A DNA stretch of 64,000 bases from contig OY969812.1 in assembly GCA_963703335.1 (NCBI GenBank), positions 1,798,001 to 1,862,000 of the forward strand. Reading direction: 5' to 3'. Below the pieces are notes generated by a model. It was not told where the DNA came from and did not search any database. It saw only the letters and a program-made list of their open reading frames with translations. Both the position numbers and the translations under genes were made by a program. Shown piece by piece: positions 45,935 to 53,431 of the stretch (positions within the stretch are counted from its first letter, which is position 1; each line of letters starts with the position of its first letter). Source of the DNA: VRUE01 sp963703335 (GTDB lineage: Bacteria; Actinomycetota; Thermoleophilia; Solirubrobacterales; 70-9).

Positions 45935-46031
45935 GGTTTCACGAGGGGCCGAGGCAGGTAGGGAAGAACCCCGGCGAAGACGGGATTCTCCATACCTCCC
46001 TGTGGCCTGCGCCTCGGCCCCTCGTGAAACC
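45935..46031. repeat. 97-bp element with perfect 21-bp inverted arms
   Basis: The arms GGTTTCACGAGGGGCCGAGGC (45935-45955) and its exact complement (46011-46031) enclose 55 bp that contains further partial complementarity (CAGGTAGGGA against TCCCTGTGGCCTG). CCCCGGCGAA occurs both inside (45969) and just outside the right arm (46030). It fills most of the 147-bp gap between two genes read in the same direction, so it would form a very stable RNA hairpin in the leader of the XRE operon, or a DNA cruciform. Confidence 0.85.
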
Positions 46032-46046
46032 CCGGCGAAAGGGGCG

Positions 46047-46337
46047 TCATTTCGCCTTGGCCTCCACCAGCTCGTACTTGCGCGGTTTGGGCTGGACGAG
46101 CCGTACTTTCTTCCCTTTGTCCAGCCGGCGGAGGCAGTTCGCCACCGCCCCCGAGGAGCGCTCGATTCCTTTGGCCACCGCGCTCGGGCTGTGGGGGGCG
46201 TCCTGCTTGTGCCGGCGCATGTAGGCGAGGACGAGCTTGTCCAGCTCGCCGGGACCGAGGCGCCCGTTCTTCGAGCCCCCCGAGGCGCGTTTCGCCCGCT
46301 TGCCGGCTGGCTTCTTCCTTGACTGCTTTTCGCTCAT
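46047..46337 (-). CDS. Small winged-helix-like protein
   Basis: A 96-residue basic protein. A Lys-rich N-terminus (1-25) is followed by ELDKLVLAYMRRHKQDAPHS and PSAVAKGIERSSGAVANCLRRLDKGKKVRLV, a winged-helix pattern like that of small transcription regulators in which a recognition helix (SSGAVANCLRRL) precedes a short wing (KPRKYELVE). Its ATG overlaps the stop of the gene upstream. It probably binds DNA; target unknown. Confidence 0.7.
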   Translation of the reverse strand: MSEKQSRKKPAGKRAKRASGGSKNGRLGPGELDKLVLAYMRRHKQDAPHSPSAVAKGIERSSGAVANCLRRLDKGKKVRLVQPKPRKYELVEAKAK

Positions 46338-47026
46338 GCTTGTCCTCCTGGTTCGCTGCTGTCCGGGCTGCCCCAGGCGGCGATCGTGCGCCGTCCTGGG
46401 GCTGGCCCCGGGTCTTCATCCACATCCGGCTCGCCGTCGTCGGGCTCGACCCACTCATTCATGCAGTGGATTGCGGAGCCGAGGCGCCAGGCCGCTTTGC
46501 CGAGGCGCTCGCCCAGGTCGAGCCACCTGTGCGAGAGCACCGGGTCCCACTGGCTAAGCAGGCGGTCGGTCTCTTCCCAAAGTTCCGCCACGTCCAATTT
46601 GAACTCTTCGATCCGAACGGCGGCTTCGACCCGCGCTCGTCGCCACGCTCGATGCTGAGGCGACTCGGGCAACTCGCAGACGGTCCCCTCCTCGCGGCGC
46701 TTGGCGATCTCCTTCTGGCCAAGGGCCGCCAGGCTCCAGCACTGCTGTCCCCCTACCTCGCTTTGGGTGAGCGAGCCGGCGTGGCGTAGGTCTTCGAGAC
46801 GGGGATGGAGCGCCGCGGCTGTCCGAGGGGTGGCTTCGAAGCCGAGGTGTTCGGCGACGACAAGGACCGGGACCGCCTCGGTGCACTCATGGCATTCGGC
46901 CCGATCGATGGCCTCCACGATCAGCGCGTCGGTGACGGGGGTGTAGGGCTTCAGCGCCAGGCCCGACGTGGCCAGCGGGCAAGCCGGCGGCTGCCCGTCT
47001 GCGCGATGAGGGGAATCGACGGTCAA
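46334..47026 (-). CDS. Hypothetical protein, 230 residues
   Basis: Starts with TTG overlapping the stop of the upstream gene (TTGA). The N-terminal half resembles a winged-helix or repressor-like unit (ALIVEAIDRAECHECTEAVP, then LHPRLEDLRHAGSLTQSEV and CWSLAALGQKEIA), the second half is helical (RARVEAAVRIEEFKLDVAEL), and the tail is acidic and disordered. A pair of cysteines in CHEC could bind metal. I do not recognise the family; a DNA-binding role is plausible. Confidence 0.6.
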   Translation of the reverse strand: MTVDSPHRADGQPPACPLATSGLALKPYTPVTDALIVEAIDRAECHECTEAVPVLVVAEHLGFEATPRTAAALHPRLEDLRHAGSLTQSEVGGQQCWSLAALGQKEIAKRREEGTVCELPESPQHRAWRRARVEAAVRIEEFKLDVAELWEETDRLLSQWDPVLSHRWLDLGERLGKAAWRLGSAIHCMNEWVEPDDGEPDVDEDPGPAPGRRTIAAWGSPDSSEPGGQA

Positions 47027-47424
47027 GCCCGCTCGCCCGCCCTCGGGTCGAGGCCCGTCAGCACCTGCTCGCAGGTCTCGTAACCACGCCGAAAGGTCAG
47101 AGTCGTTTCGGCGTCCTCGATGCTCTCCTCGGCCCCGGCCAGAACCAGTCCGGCTTCACCGTGAAGGCGCTGCAGCACTTCCATCAGGTCGTGCGGCGGC
47201 ATCGTCAGCTCGAACTCGGTGCGGCCGTCGCCCTCGTCCCAGCCGATGTCCTGCAGCAGCCGGAAGTCTTCAGCGAGCTCCAGTCCGAGCTGCTCGGCCT
47301 TGGCGAAGTCCTTTTCCCGCTCCAGCGCGTCGGAGAGATCGCCTGCGGAACCGAGGTGATTGCGGACCAGTTCGTATAGCCCGCCGCGCTGCTCGCTGTT
47401 GATCTTGATCGTGGTGCCGGGCAC
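47023..47424 (-). CDS. Hypothetical protein, 133 residues
   Basis: The GTG at 47424 has a strong ribosome site (GAAGGAGGGG) and is preferred to the ATG 27 bp upstream. The product (TTIKINSEQRGGLYELVRNH and on to EVLQRLHGEAGLVLAGAEES) is helical with a short first strand. It is the first gene of the leftward run that ends with the four XRE genes. Family not recognised. Confidence 0.6.
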   Translation of the reverse strand: MPGTTIKINSEQRGGLYELVRNHLGSAGDLSDALEREKDFAKAEQLGLELAEDFRLLQDIGWDEGDGRTEFELTMPPHDLMEVLQRLHGEAGLVLAGAEESIEDAETTLTFRRGYETCEQVLTGLDPRAGERA

Positions 47425-47597
47425 AGGTGCCCCTCCTTCTCGGTAGGGCACCGAAGCCGGCCCCGATGCTGCCCCGGTGGGGGCAACGGCAGTACCGTTT
47501 CTGGTTGCATCGAAGTCTCTGGCTTCGGTGCCAGGCCCCGGGGCGTTCCACCGTCGCCGGGGCCACTTATGTCTTGGCGCTGGCGAACGTAGCTCCG

Positions 47598-47704
47598 CCG
47601 CCCCTAAAAAGCGAGGCGGAATAACCCGTAATCGCCGCTAATCCCCGCGCATCTACGCGATTTCAGCCACTCGTGGCTGAAATGGAGCGCTTTTTAGAGG
47701 GCGG
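47598..47704. repeat. Nested inverted repeats beside tRNA-Ala(CGC), candidate element end
   Basis: This lies in the 332-bp gap 47425-47756, which has no gene. Outer arms CCGCCCCTAAAAAGCG (47598-47613) and CCGCCCTCTAAAAAGCG in reverse (47688-47704) differ by one base. Inside them are the 29-bp sequence shared with the excisionase gene (47623-47652) and a perfect palindrome ATTTCAGCCAC-TC-GTGGCTGAAAT (47660-47683). The block ends 53 bp from the tRNA 3' end. It has the look of an integrase/excisionase binding region. Confidence 0.55.
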
Positions 47705-47756
47705 TTGGAGTGGTCCTGAAAAAGCGAACCCGCCGACGTGCAGGGGGTTCTGCTGA

Positions 47757-47829
47757 TGGAGCTAGGCGGATTCGAACCGCCGACCTCCTGGGTGCGATCC
47801 AGGCGCTCTGCCAGCTGAGCTATAGCCCC
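47757..47829 (-). tRNA. tRNA-Ala(CGC)
   Basis: A complete 73-nt cloverleaf: acceptor GGGGCTA pairs with TAGCTCC, D-arm GCTCAGCTGGCAGAGC, anticodon arm CCTGG-ATCGCAC-CCAGG with anticodon CGC, T-arm GGCGG-TTCGAAT-CCGCC, discriminator A. CCA is not encoded. Its 3' end faces the conjugative element, the usual orientation for integration. I could not find the matching 3'-end copy at the other side of the element. Confidence 0.95.
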
Positions 47830-47917
47830 GAGTGCTTGGGTGGGAGGATCGTCCCACGGCCCTCGCAAGGGCAAGGATAACCGCATAGGCTTTAGGTTCC
47901 CGCTTTGGGACTCAGCC

Positions 47918-48823
47918 ATGGGCATCCTTGACGAGGCAATCCGAGAGCATCTGGAGCTGAAGCGCCAGCACGGCGCGGGCGATTCCGAGCTGAAGCAGCT
48001 CGAGGACGAGGCGTTCGGTCAGGCGGAGCGGCCCGGCGACGAGCAGGCGGCGGATCCGCTTGCCGAGGCGCCGACCGAATTCATGACCCAGCCGGAGACG
48101 GCCGAGGGAGAGGGATCGCGGCGCGAGCCAACGATCGCCGATCTGCAGGAGCCGCCGCCGCCACCGGCGCCGAAGTCCGCTGCTGAGGACGAGCCGTCGG
48201 CGATGGAGCATGAGATTGTCGCCGATCCCGTTGAGGCCGCGGCGCCGGTCGACGAGCCGGAGCCCGCCCCCGTGGAGGCGGAGCCCGAGGCTGCCGGCCA
48301 TTCCACCGAAGAGCGTCAGGCGATCGCCGAACAACCAACCGAAATGTTCGACGTCGAGGAGGAGCTGGCTGGTCCGCCGAGCCCCACCGACGAGGAGATC
48401 GTCGAAGAGGAGATCGCTGAGCCTCGCCTGGCGCCGACCGACCCGCTCGCCGGTCTCGAGGAGAGCGAAGGGGCCGAGGTCAGCGTCCAAGGCCCGGCCC
48501 CGGACGACGATGACGAGTACGACGATGAGGACGACGCCTTCTGGAACGAGCAGCGCCTCTCAGACGAACTCGATCAGGCGCTCGAGGCGCCGCGCGACCC
48601 TGAGCCAGAGCTCGAGGACGAGCGGGACTTCGAGGACGAGCCCGAGGCTGAGGAGCCTGAGGCAGTCGAGGCGCCCGAGCCCGTCGCAGAAGCCGAGACT
48701 GAAGTCCGGCACCACGAGGAGGATGTGCTGGAGGAGACTCCCGACTTCCTCGAGGAGACCCCCGAGGACGACCAGCTTTGGTTCGAGCAGAAGCCTCCCA
48801 AGGACTTCGACTTCGACGACTGA
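47918..48823 (+). CDS. Acidic, largely disordered protein
   Basis: A 301-residue protein opening MGILDEAIREHLELKRQHGA, a short conserved helix seen in many Thermoleophilia. Nearly all the rest is acidic low-complexity sequence rich in Glu, Asp, Pro and Ala (for example DDDDEYDDEDDAFWNEQRLS), ending KPPKDFDFDD. No membrane span is present. The start at 47918 is chosen over an upstream one because the conserved helix begins there. It may be a scaffold or a chaperone-like acidic protein; function unknown. Confidence 0.75.
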   Translation: MGILDEAIREHLELKRQHGAGDSELKQLEDEAFGQAERPGDEQAADPLAEAPTEFMTQPETAEGEGSRREPTIADLQEPPPPPAPKSAAEDEPSAMEHEIVADPVEAAAPVDEPEPAPVEAEPEAAGHSTEERQAIAEQPTEMFDVEEELAGPPSPTDEEIVEEEIAEPRLAPTDPLAGLEESEGAEVSVQGPAPDDDDEYDDEDDAFWNEQRLSDELDQALEAPRDPEPELEDERDFEDEPEAEEPEAVEAPEPVAEAETEVRHHEEDVLEETPDFLEETPEDDQLWFEQKPPKDFDFDD

Positions 48824-48858
48824 CGGCGCTAGGCCAAACCCGCCTACACTTCCTGCAC

Positions 48859-48931
48859 GGGGCCATAGCTCAGCTGGCAGAGCGCCGCCTTTGCAAGGCG
48901 GAGGTCGCCGGTTCGATCCCGGCTGGCTCCA
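48859..48931 (+). tRNA. tRNA-Ala(TGC)
   Basis: A complete 73-nt cloverleaf: acceptor GGGGCCA pairs with TGGCTCC, D-arm GCTCAGCTGGCAGAGC identical to the nearby tRNA-Ala(CGC), anticodon arm CCGCC-TTTGCAA-GGCGG with anticodon TGC, T-arm GCCGG-TTCGATC-CCGGC, discriminator A. The two alanine tRNAs 1 kb apart read in opposite directions and together can cover GCG, GCA and related codons. Confidence 0.96.
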
Positions 48932-48935
48932 TTCG

Positions 48936-50327
48936 CTATTTCCAACGTCGTGGCGCCCCGGCCAGGTATTCCGTGTAGCCGCGCAGGGCAGCTGGCGAGA
49001 CCAGCGCCCGATAGCCGAACAGGTAGCCGACGAAGCCCAAAACGTCGTGCCGGGGATGGAATCCGAGGCGACGAAAGACGTGCCGCTCCTGCCAGCGGCG
49101 CAGCAGCCCATAGATGAGGAGGGTGATCGGCAGGACTAGCATCGACCACCATGAGAACAACAGTGGATAGCCCGCGATGAAGAGGACGACGCCGGGGACC
49201 CAAAAAAAGACATAGCCGAAGTCGAGGAGCGGCACGAGGTAGTCGAGCCCGGAGACGAATCTGGCCAAGACTCTCGGCTGCTCGGCGGGCGGGTTGCGCT
49301 GAAGGCCCTCCAGCATCCCCTGCGCCCAGCGCGATCGTTGGCGCATCAGCAGGGAGACCCGCTCTGGCGCGGCAGTGGCGGCGAGCGCGCATGGCTCGTA
49401 CTCGACCAGTCCACGGGATCCCATCATCGACCAGGTGAGGACGATGTCCTCGCCGATCGCGTCGGGCCAGCCTCCCACCGCGCGAACGTCGTCCGTCCAG
49501 TACGCGGAGAAGGCGCCCTGGGCGACCAGGGTGCTGTCGTAGGCCGACTGCATTCGCTTGACCCCATTGATTCCGAGCCGGTAGTCCCAGCTCTGCATCC
49601 TGGTCAGCAGGTTGCGCGTGGGGCTTTGAACTACCAGGGCGCCCGCGCAGGCGCAGACATGCTGCCCTCCCGGCTCGCGCATCAACCTGGTGATCAGATA
49701 CTTCAGAGCCTCTGGGTGCAGAAGGGTGTCGGCATCAACCGTGACCACGATCGGAGTCTCGACGCTCTCCAGCGCTCTGTTCAGCACCCGCCACTTTCCC
49801 GCTTCCGGCTCGAAGGTGCGCCACAGCTGCAGACCACGTCGCCGCGCCGTCGCTTCGGCGACCTCGGCGGTGCGGTCGGTCGAGTTGTTGTCGGCGAGGA
49901 TGGCCGTGAGTGCCCCGCCGTAGGAGAGGTCCGCGATCCGCTCCAGGGTCGGCCCGATGGCCGACTCCTCGTCCCGAGCGGCGATCACGACGGTCACCGG
50001 GGGCCACGCACCCTCCGGCCAAGGGCCACTGGGTGGATCCAGCGATGGGACGCGGTAGCGCAACGTGATCAACGTGAAGACCATGAAGCCGACGAGCACG
50101 GCCGGGACGTAGGCGAGGAAGATCGGGATAACCCAGGACATCAGCGGACCGATCGCATCGCGCAGCTCCGCCCGCCATGGAGATGACGCCCAGACGGCGA
50201 ATGCCACGTAGACAGCGGTCAACCCGAATGCCACAGCGAACCTGAGCGTCGTCGAGGTTCCCTCGTGCGGCCAAGCACGCGCCTTGTGGCGGCTCGGCGT
50301 CCGTTTGGCGGACACGGCTTGCGACAT
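48936..50327 (-). CDS. Membrane glycosyltransferase family 2 (poly-GlcNAc/cellulose synthase-like)
   Basis: A 463-residue processive-type glycosyltransferase. Two N-terminal helices (about 28-48 and 63-88) are followed by the GT2 catalytic domain: VTVVIAARDEE, the nucleotide-sugar Asp in AILADNNSTDR, VDADT as DxD, GEDIVL as the acceptor base, and QRSRWAQG as the (Q/R)xxRW motif. Three more helices follow (about 370-425). This is the layout of PgaC or cellulose-synthase-like enzymes that extrude beta-linked polymers. Which sugar is used cannot be told. It lies near, but in no overlap with, the RiPP genes. Confidence 0.9.
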   Translation of the reverse strand: MSQAVSAKRTPSRHKARAWPHEGTSTTLRFAVAFGLTAVYVAFAVWASSPWRAELRDAIGPLMSWVIPIFLAYVPAVLVGFMVFTLITLRYRVPSLDPPSGPWPEGAWPPVTVVIAARDEESAIGPTLERIADLSYGGALTAILADNNSTDRTAEVAEATARRRGLQLWRTFEPEAGKWRVLNRALESVETPIVVTVDADTLLHPEALKYLITRLMREPGGQHVCACAGALVVQSPTRNLLTRMQSWDYRLGINGVKRMQSAYDSTLVAQGAFSAYWTDDVRAVGGWPDAIGEDIVLTWSMMGSRGLVEYEPCALAATAAPERVSLLMRQRSRWAQGMLEGLQRNPPAEQPRVLARFVSGLDYLVPLLDFGYVFFWVPGVVLFIAGYPLLFSWWSMLVLPITLLIYGLLRRWQERHVFRRLGFHPRHDVLGFVGYLFGYRALVSPAALRGYTEYLAGAPRRWK

Positions 50328-50451
50328 GCCATCAGCGTTCCACAGGGGATGGACGACCGGGACCGCTCTCGAATGAACGTCTAAGCGCGCAAGAGGTCGA
50401 CGGTCATCTGGAACCCGCCAACCCGCAGCGGGTCGAGCTCGTCCGCCCCGT

Positions 50452-51915
50452 TCAGCCGTTTGGCTCGAGCCCCGGCAGGTCGGTCGTCCCCGGCTCGGCA
50501 GGGAAAGAACCGGTCGCGTCGGCGGCCATCACCACGCCGCGCCGCAGCAGCTCGCGCGTCGTCGCCACAGCGTCGTTGCGCGCCCGTCCCTCGTCGATCT
50601 CGTAACGTCCCCGCAGGGCGCTGGCCGCGTCGGCCAACGTCCCCCCGTCGAGCGCATCCATCACCACCCCGCCCGACTCGTTCAACCTCAAATAGGTCCC
50701 GTCTCCGGCAAGCCGCACAAACCGCTGCCGCGCACTCCCGCCCCAACGCAACGGGGCATGCCGGTACCGCCGCCGCCCCGCCAAGTCCCTGACCTTCTCC
50801 CGAGCCTCCGCAAGCTCAACCTCCGGATCGACCTCCTTCGGCGCGGTTGGCTCCGGTACCGGCGCATCTCTGCCTCCCGACCTTTGTCCGTTGGTGGTCC
50901 CTTGTAGGGATGTCGGGGCCGACATCCCCTCCGACTGGGGACCGCCGACCACAGCTACCTCGTCGTCGAGATACGCCACCAAATCCGACTTCGGCAGGTC
51001 CTCAGGCCGCTTCATCGAGTCCGCCCAGCTGTTGATCCGCTCGTCGTTCCAGCCGTTCCGGATTGCCTCCCAGCAAGCGGCGATCCCGTCGCTCGCGGCG
51101 TTGCCGAAGCTGAACGGCCGCATCGAGTCCGGTCGCACGTCGCCATTGGGACGCACTAGGTAGCTGCCTGGTGCCACCCGGCCCTGCAAGCCGATGCCCC
51201 CGGCGGTGCCCGGCTGCAGGACAATTCGCATTGCCTCGCCGCGCCGGTTCTTGAACTCGGCCACCGCGTCCTGGAGCGCTCGGTAAGAGACTTGCCAGTC
51301 GCCGCCGCGTGCGGCTGCCCCAGTCACCACCACCGGCGTGACACGAACCCACGGCACGCCGAGCACCCACATCTGCTCAAAGAAGTCGGGCACCGCCGCC
51401 GCATTTGATGGCGTCACCACGTGGACGACGCAGACCCCCACGCCGGCGCCGAGCAGTTGGTCGATTCCCTCGACTGCGCGTCGCCAGCTGCCTGGCACGC
51501 CGCGCGAGCCGTCGTGCAGCCCCGCCCGCGCGCCATCGAGCGAGACGTGCGCCGTGACTCCCCGCAGTGCTCCCAGGCGCCTCGCGACCTCGTCGTCGAC
51601 GAACCATCCGTTGGTGTTGAGCGTGACGCCGACGCCGGCTCCAGCCAGGTCCTCGATCACGCCGAGGGTGAGCTCCCTGCGCAGGAACGGCTCGCCACCG
51701 GTGACCACCGCCTCGACGATTCCCAACTCCAGCGACTGGCGCACCACCTCGCGCCACTCGGCGTCGCTCAGCTCAGGCGTGCGCTGCAGGGTGTGGCGCG
51801 GGGAATCGGTGTAACAGAAGCCGCAGCGCAGGTTGCAGGCGTAGGTGATCTCGAGCTTCGCCCCAATCGGCCTTTCGGGGCACTCGGTGAGCGCACTCGG
51901 GGGCCGCCGCCCCAA
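50452..51915 (-). CDS. Radical SAM peptide maturase with fused PqqD-like domain
   Basis: A 487-residue enzyme. The radical SAM cluster motif is CNLRCGFC (Cys27, 31, 34), and GGEPFLR follows near residue 72. The region where a SPASM domain would place cluster cysteines reads RPNGDVRPDSMRPFSFGN and has none, so auxiliary clusters are missing or reduced. After a Pro-rich linker (about 335-375), residues ~405-470 (YLRLNESGGVVMDALDGGTL to RELLRRGVVM) form a PqqD-like recognition element that binds leader peptides. It lies downstream of two precursor genes and is probably the enzyme that modifies them. Confidence 0.9.
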   Translation of the reverse strand: MGRRPPSALTECPERPIGAKLEITYACNLRCGFCYTDSPRHTLQRTPELSDAEWREVVRQSLELGIVEAVVTGGEPFLRRELTLGVIEDLAGAGVGVTLNTNGWFVDDEVARRLGALRGVTAHVSLDGARAGLHDGSRGVPGSWRRAVEGIDQLLGAGVGVCVVHVVTPSNAAAVPDFFEQMWVLGVPWVRVTPVVVTGAAARGGDWQVSYRALQDAVAEFKNRRGEAMRIVLQPGTAGGIGLQGRVAPGSYLVRPNGDVRPDSMRPFSFGNAASDGIAACWEAIRNGWNDERINSWADSMKRPEDLPKSDLVAYLDDEVAVVGGPQSEGMSAPTSLQGTTNGQRSGGRDAPVPEPTAPKEVDPEVELAEAREKVRDLAGRRRYRHAPLRWGGSARQRFVRLAGDGTYLRLNESGGVVMDALDGGTLADAASALRGRYEIDEGRARNDAVATTRELLRRGVVMAADATGSFPAEPGTTDLPGLEPNG

Positions 51916-51986
51916 CCTCCAGAGCAGTCGGCCCCACGTGTAGCTGCGATCGCGGCTCCTAGCTAGTGCTGAGATCGCTCTTCTTC

Positions 51987-52097
51987 TTAGCCGGGGATCT
52001 GGATGCTGCCGGCGCCGGGCTCAGTGTTGATCGGGAAGCCAGCGGTGTCGATCTCCTCGACGCTGGGTGCCTCGTATGGCGTCTGTTGCTCGCTCAT
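51987..52097 (-). CDS. RiPP precursor peptide 2 (36 residues)
   Basis: Reads MSEQQTPYEAPSVEEIDTAG then FPINTEPGAGSIQIPG. A ribosome site GGGAG precedes the ATG. The leader YEAPSVEEID is identical to that of the neighbouring peptide, and GxPIxT follows in both, while the C-terminal core differs. This conserved-leader, variable-core pattern beside a radical SAM enzyme and PqqD proteins marks a ribosomally made, modified peptide. It is too short for routine gene finders. Confidence 0.85.
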   Translation of the reverse strand: MSEQQTPYEAPSVEEIDTAGFPINTEPGAGSIQIPG

Positions 52098-52107
52098 CGT
52101 CATCTCC

Positions 52108-52212
52108 CTAATCGAGGCCGCTGATGATGCCGGCCGCCGTGCTGATCGGGTAACCCCCGCTGTCGATCTCCTCGACGCTGGGTGCCTCGTAAGACTCAGG
52201 CTTCTCGCTCAT
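52108..52212 (-). CDS. RiPP precursor peptide 1 (34 residues)
   Basis: Reads MSEKPESYEAPSVEEIDSGG then YPISTAAGIISGLD, with AGAGGGGGAG just before the ATG. It shares MSE..., YEAPSVEEID and GxPIxT with precursor 2. The core TAAGIISGLD is different from TEPGAGSIQIPG. The two genes lie in tandem 10 bp apart, between the HprK-like gene and the radical SAM gene, all in one direction. Confidence 0.85.
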   Translation of the reverse strand: MSEKPESYEAPSVEEIDSGGYPISTAAGIISGLD

Positions 52213-52247
52213 CTCTCCCCCTCTGTGGTGTAACCCTGGCCGGGAGT

Positions 52248-53123
52248 CTAGCCACCAACGCCGGTTACGTCGAGAAACCTTTGGCATGCCGCGGGTAGCG
52301 CGTCGAGGTTGTCGGGCAGCGAGACTTCAAGGGCCGGCACAGTGCCGAGGAGCGAGGCAAGTCGCTGAAACGCCCCGGCGATTGAAGCGCGCCCGCCGCT
52401 GTGGATGAGATTGGGCGTGAGCAGGGCGAGGGCCCGCGCCGGCTCGAGCGGCTCGACCTCGAACTCCGCTCCTCGCTCGCCGAGCAGGACGATCGTCGCC
52501 ACGGGGCTGGGTCCGGGCTCCCCGGCGCCTGGATCTCCACGTAGGACCGAGCGCTGGCGCCCGTTGCCGTCGCGACTGCGCATGCGCACGCCACGCGCAC
52601 CGGGATGAGCGACTGGCCCCTGTTCGCCCAGCTCGATCACTATCCCGTCCTCCGCGAGCAGGCTGCAACCCTCTTCGCCCAGCGCCTTCGCCAGCGTCGA
52701 CTTGCCGCGCAGGGTTGGGCCGCAGAAGACGATTGCGCGGCCCTCCGCCTCGACCGCCGCTGCGTGGAGGACGAGATCGCCACGCTGAGAGAGCAACGTG
52801 CAGATCGCCGAAGAGGCAATGCGGTGCTCGCGCAGCTCGGTGTCCTCGTCGGTGGAGTCGACGACGACCCGGGTCTTGGCCGGCTGCAGCAGGAAGGACC
52901 CGGTCGGCGGCATCTGCAGGAGGCACTCGTCGTCGTCGAGCTCGTAGGAGGAAAACCAGCAGTAGCCGTCGTCGGTGACCTGCGATCCGGTCGGCTCCTG
53001 GTTGGGCGCCACGAGTGGCGTCGCAGCGACCTCAACCACCAGCTCCCCCCGCGTCCCCGCCGCCGAGTTCAGCCGTCGCAGGGGCAACTCGGTCTTAACC
53101 TCGAATCCATAGAGGCTGCTCAT
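52248..53123 (-). CDS. HprK-like P-loop protein of the RiPP locus
   Basis: A 291-residue protein. A beta-rich N-terminal domain (1-115) precedes a kinase-like domain with LHAAAVEAEGRAIVFCG, P-loop GPTLRGKST (135-143) and LLAEDGIVIELGEQGPVAHP, matching the HPr kinase/phosphorylase fold. Such HprK-like proteins recur in RiPP loci, including lasso-peptide clusters, where some phosphorylate the peptide. Here the target could be one of the two precursors. It is the first gene of the leftward unit, divergent from the pqqD-like gene with only 20 bp between. Confidence 0.82.
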   Translation of the reverse strand: MSSLYGFEVKTELPLRRLNSAAGTRGELVVEVAATPLVAPNQEPTGSQVTDDGYCWFSSYELDDDECLLQMPPTGSFLLQPAKTRVVVDSTDEDTELREHRIASSAICTLLSQRGDLVLHAAAVEAEGRAIVFCGPTLRGKSTLAKALGEEGCSLLAEDGIVIELGEQGPVAHPGARGVRMRSRDGNGRQRSVLRGDPGAGEPGPSPVATIVLLGERGAEFEVEPLEPARALALLTPNLIHSGGRASIAGAFQRLASLLGTVPALEVSLPDNLDALPAACQRFLDVTGVGG

Positions 53124-53143
53124 GCGGTCTTAGGGTATGGATC

Positions 53144-53431
53144 GTGGAGGGAACGAAGATCGAAGCCGGCACCATTCTGCGCCGCACGGACCGTGCCGTG
53201 CATGGTGACCTGCCCGAGGAGACGGTGCTGCTTGACGTCGATGCCGGCACCGCGGTGCGGCTGAATCCGGCCGGCGCCTGGATCTGGGAGCAGCTCGAGC
53301 AGCCGCGCCGGGTGAGCGAGCTGGCGAGCGGCATGGCCGAGCGATTCGAGATCGACGAGACCCGCGCCCTCGGCGACGTGGTTGCCTTTGCCCGCGAGAT
53401 GGCCCGCCGCGAGTTGTTGGCGGCTTCGTAG
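53144..53431 (+). CDS. PqqD-family peptide-recognition protein
   Basis: A 95-residue stand-alone RiPP recognition element: an N-terminal three-strand part (LLDVDAGTAVRLNPAGAWIW) then helices RVSELASGMAERFEIDETRA and VVAFAREMARRELL. The start is GTG at 53144. It diverges from the HprK-like gene and would bind the leader YEAPSVEEID to present it to a modifying enzyme, in addition to the PqqD domain fused to the radical SAM protein. Two recognition elements in one locus suggest two modification steps. Confidence 0.88.
   Translation: MEGTKIEAGTILRRTDRAVHGDLPEETVLLDVDAGTAVRLNPAGAWIWEQLEQPRRVSELASGMAERFEIDETRALGDVVAFAREMARRELLAAS

Noticed and set aside
24793..47424. Insertion sequences or transposases within the mobile region
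   Set aside because: No DDE or HUH transposase reading frame and no long terminal inverted repeats flanking a gene were seen; mobility is explained by the tyrosine integrase.
47840..47917. Upstream extension of the acidic protein gene
   Set aside because: The added 26 residues overlap the region next to the tRNA and do not belong to the conserved MGILDEAIREHLELKRQ start.
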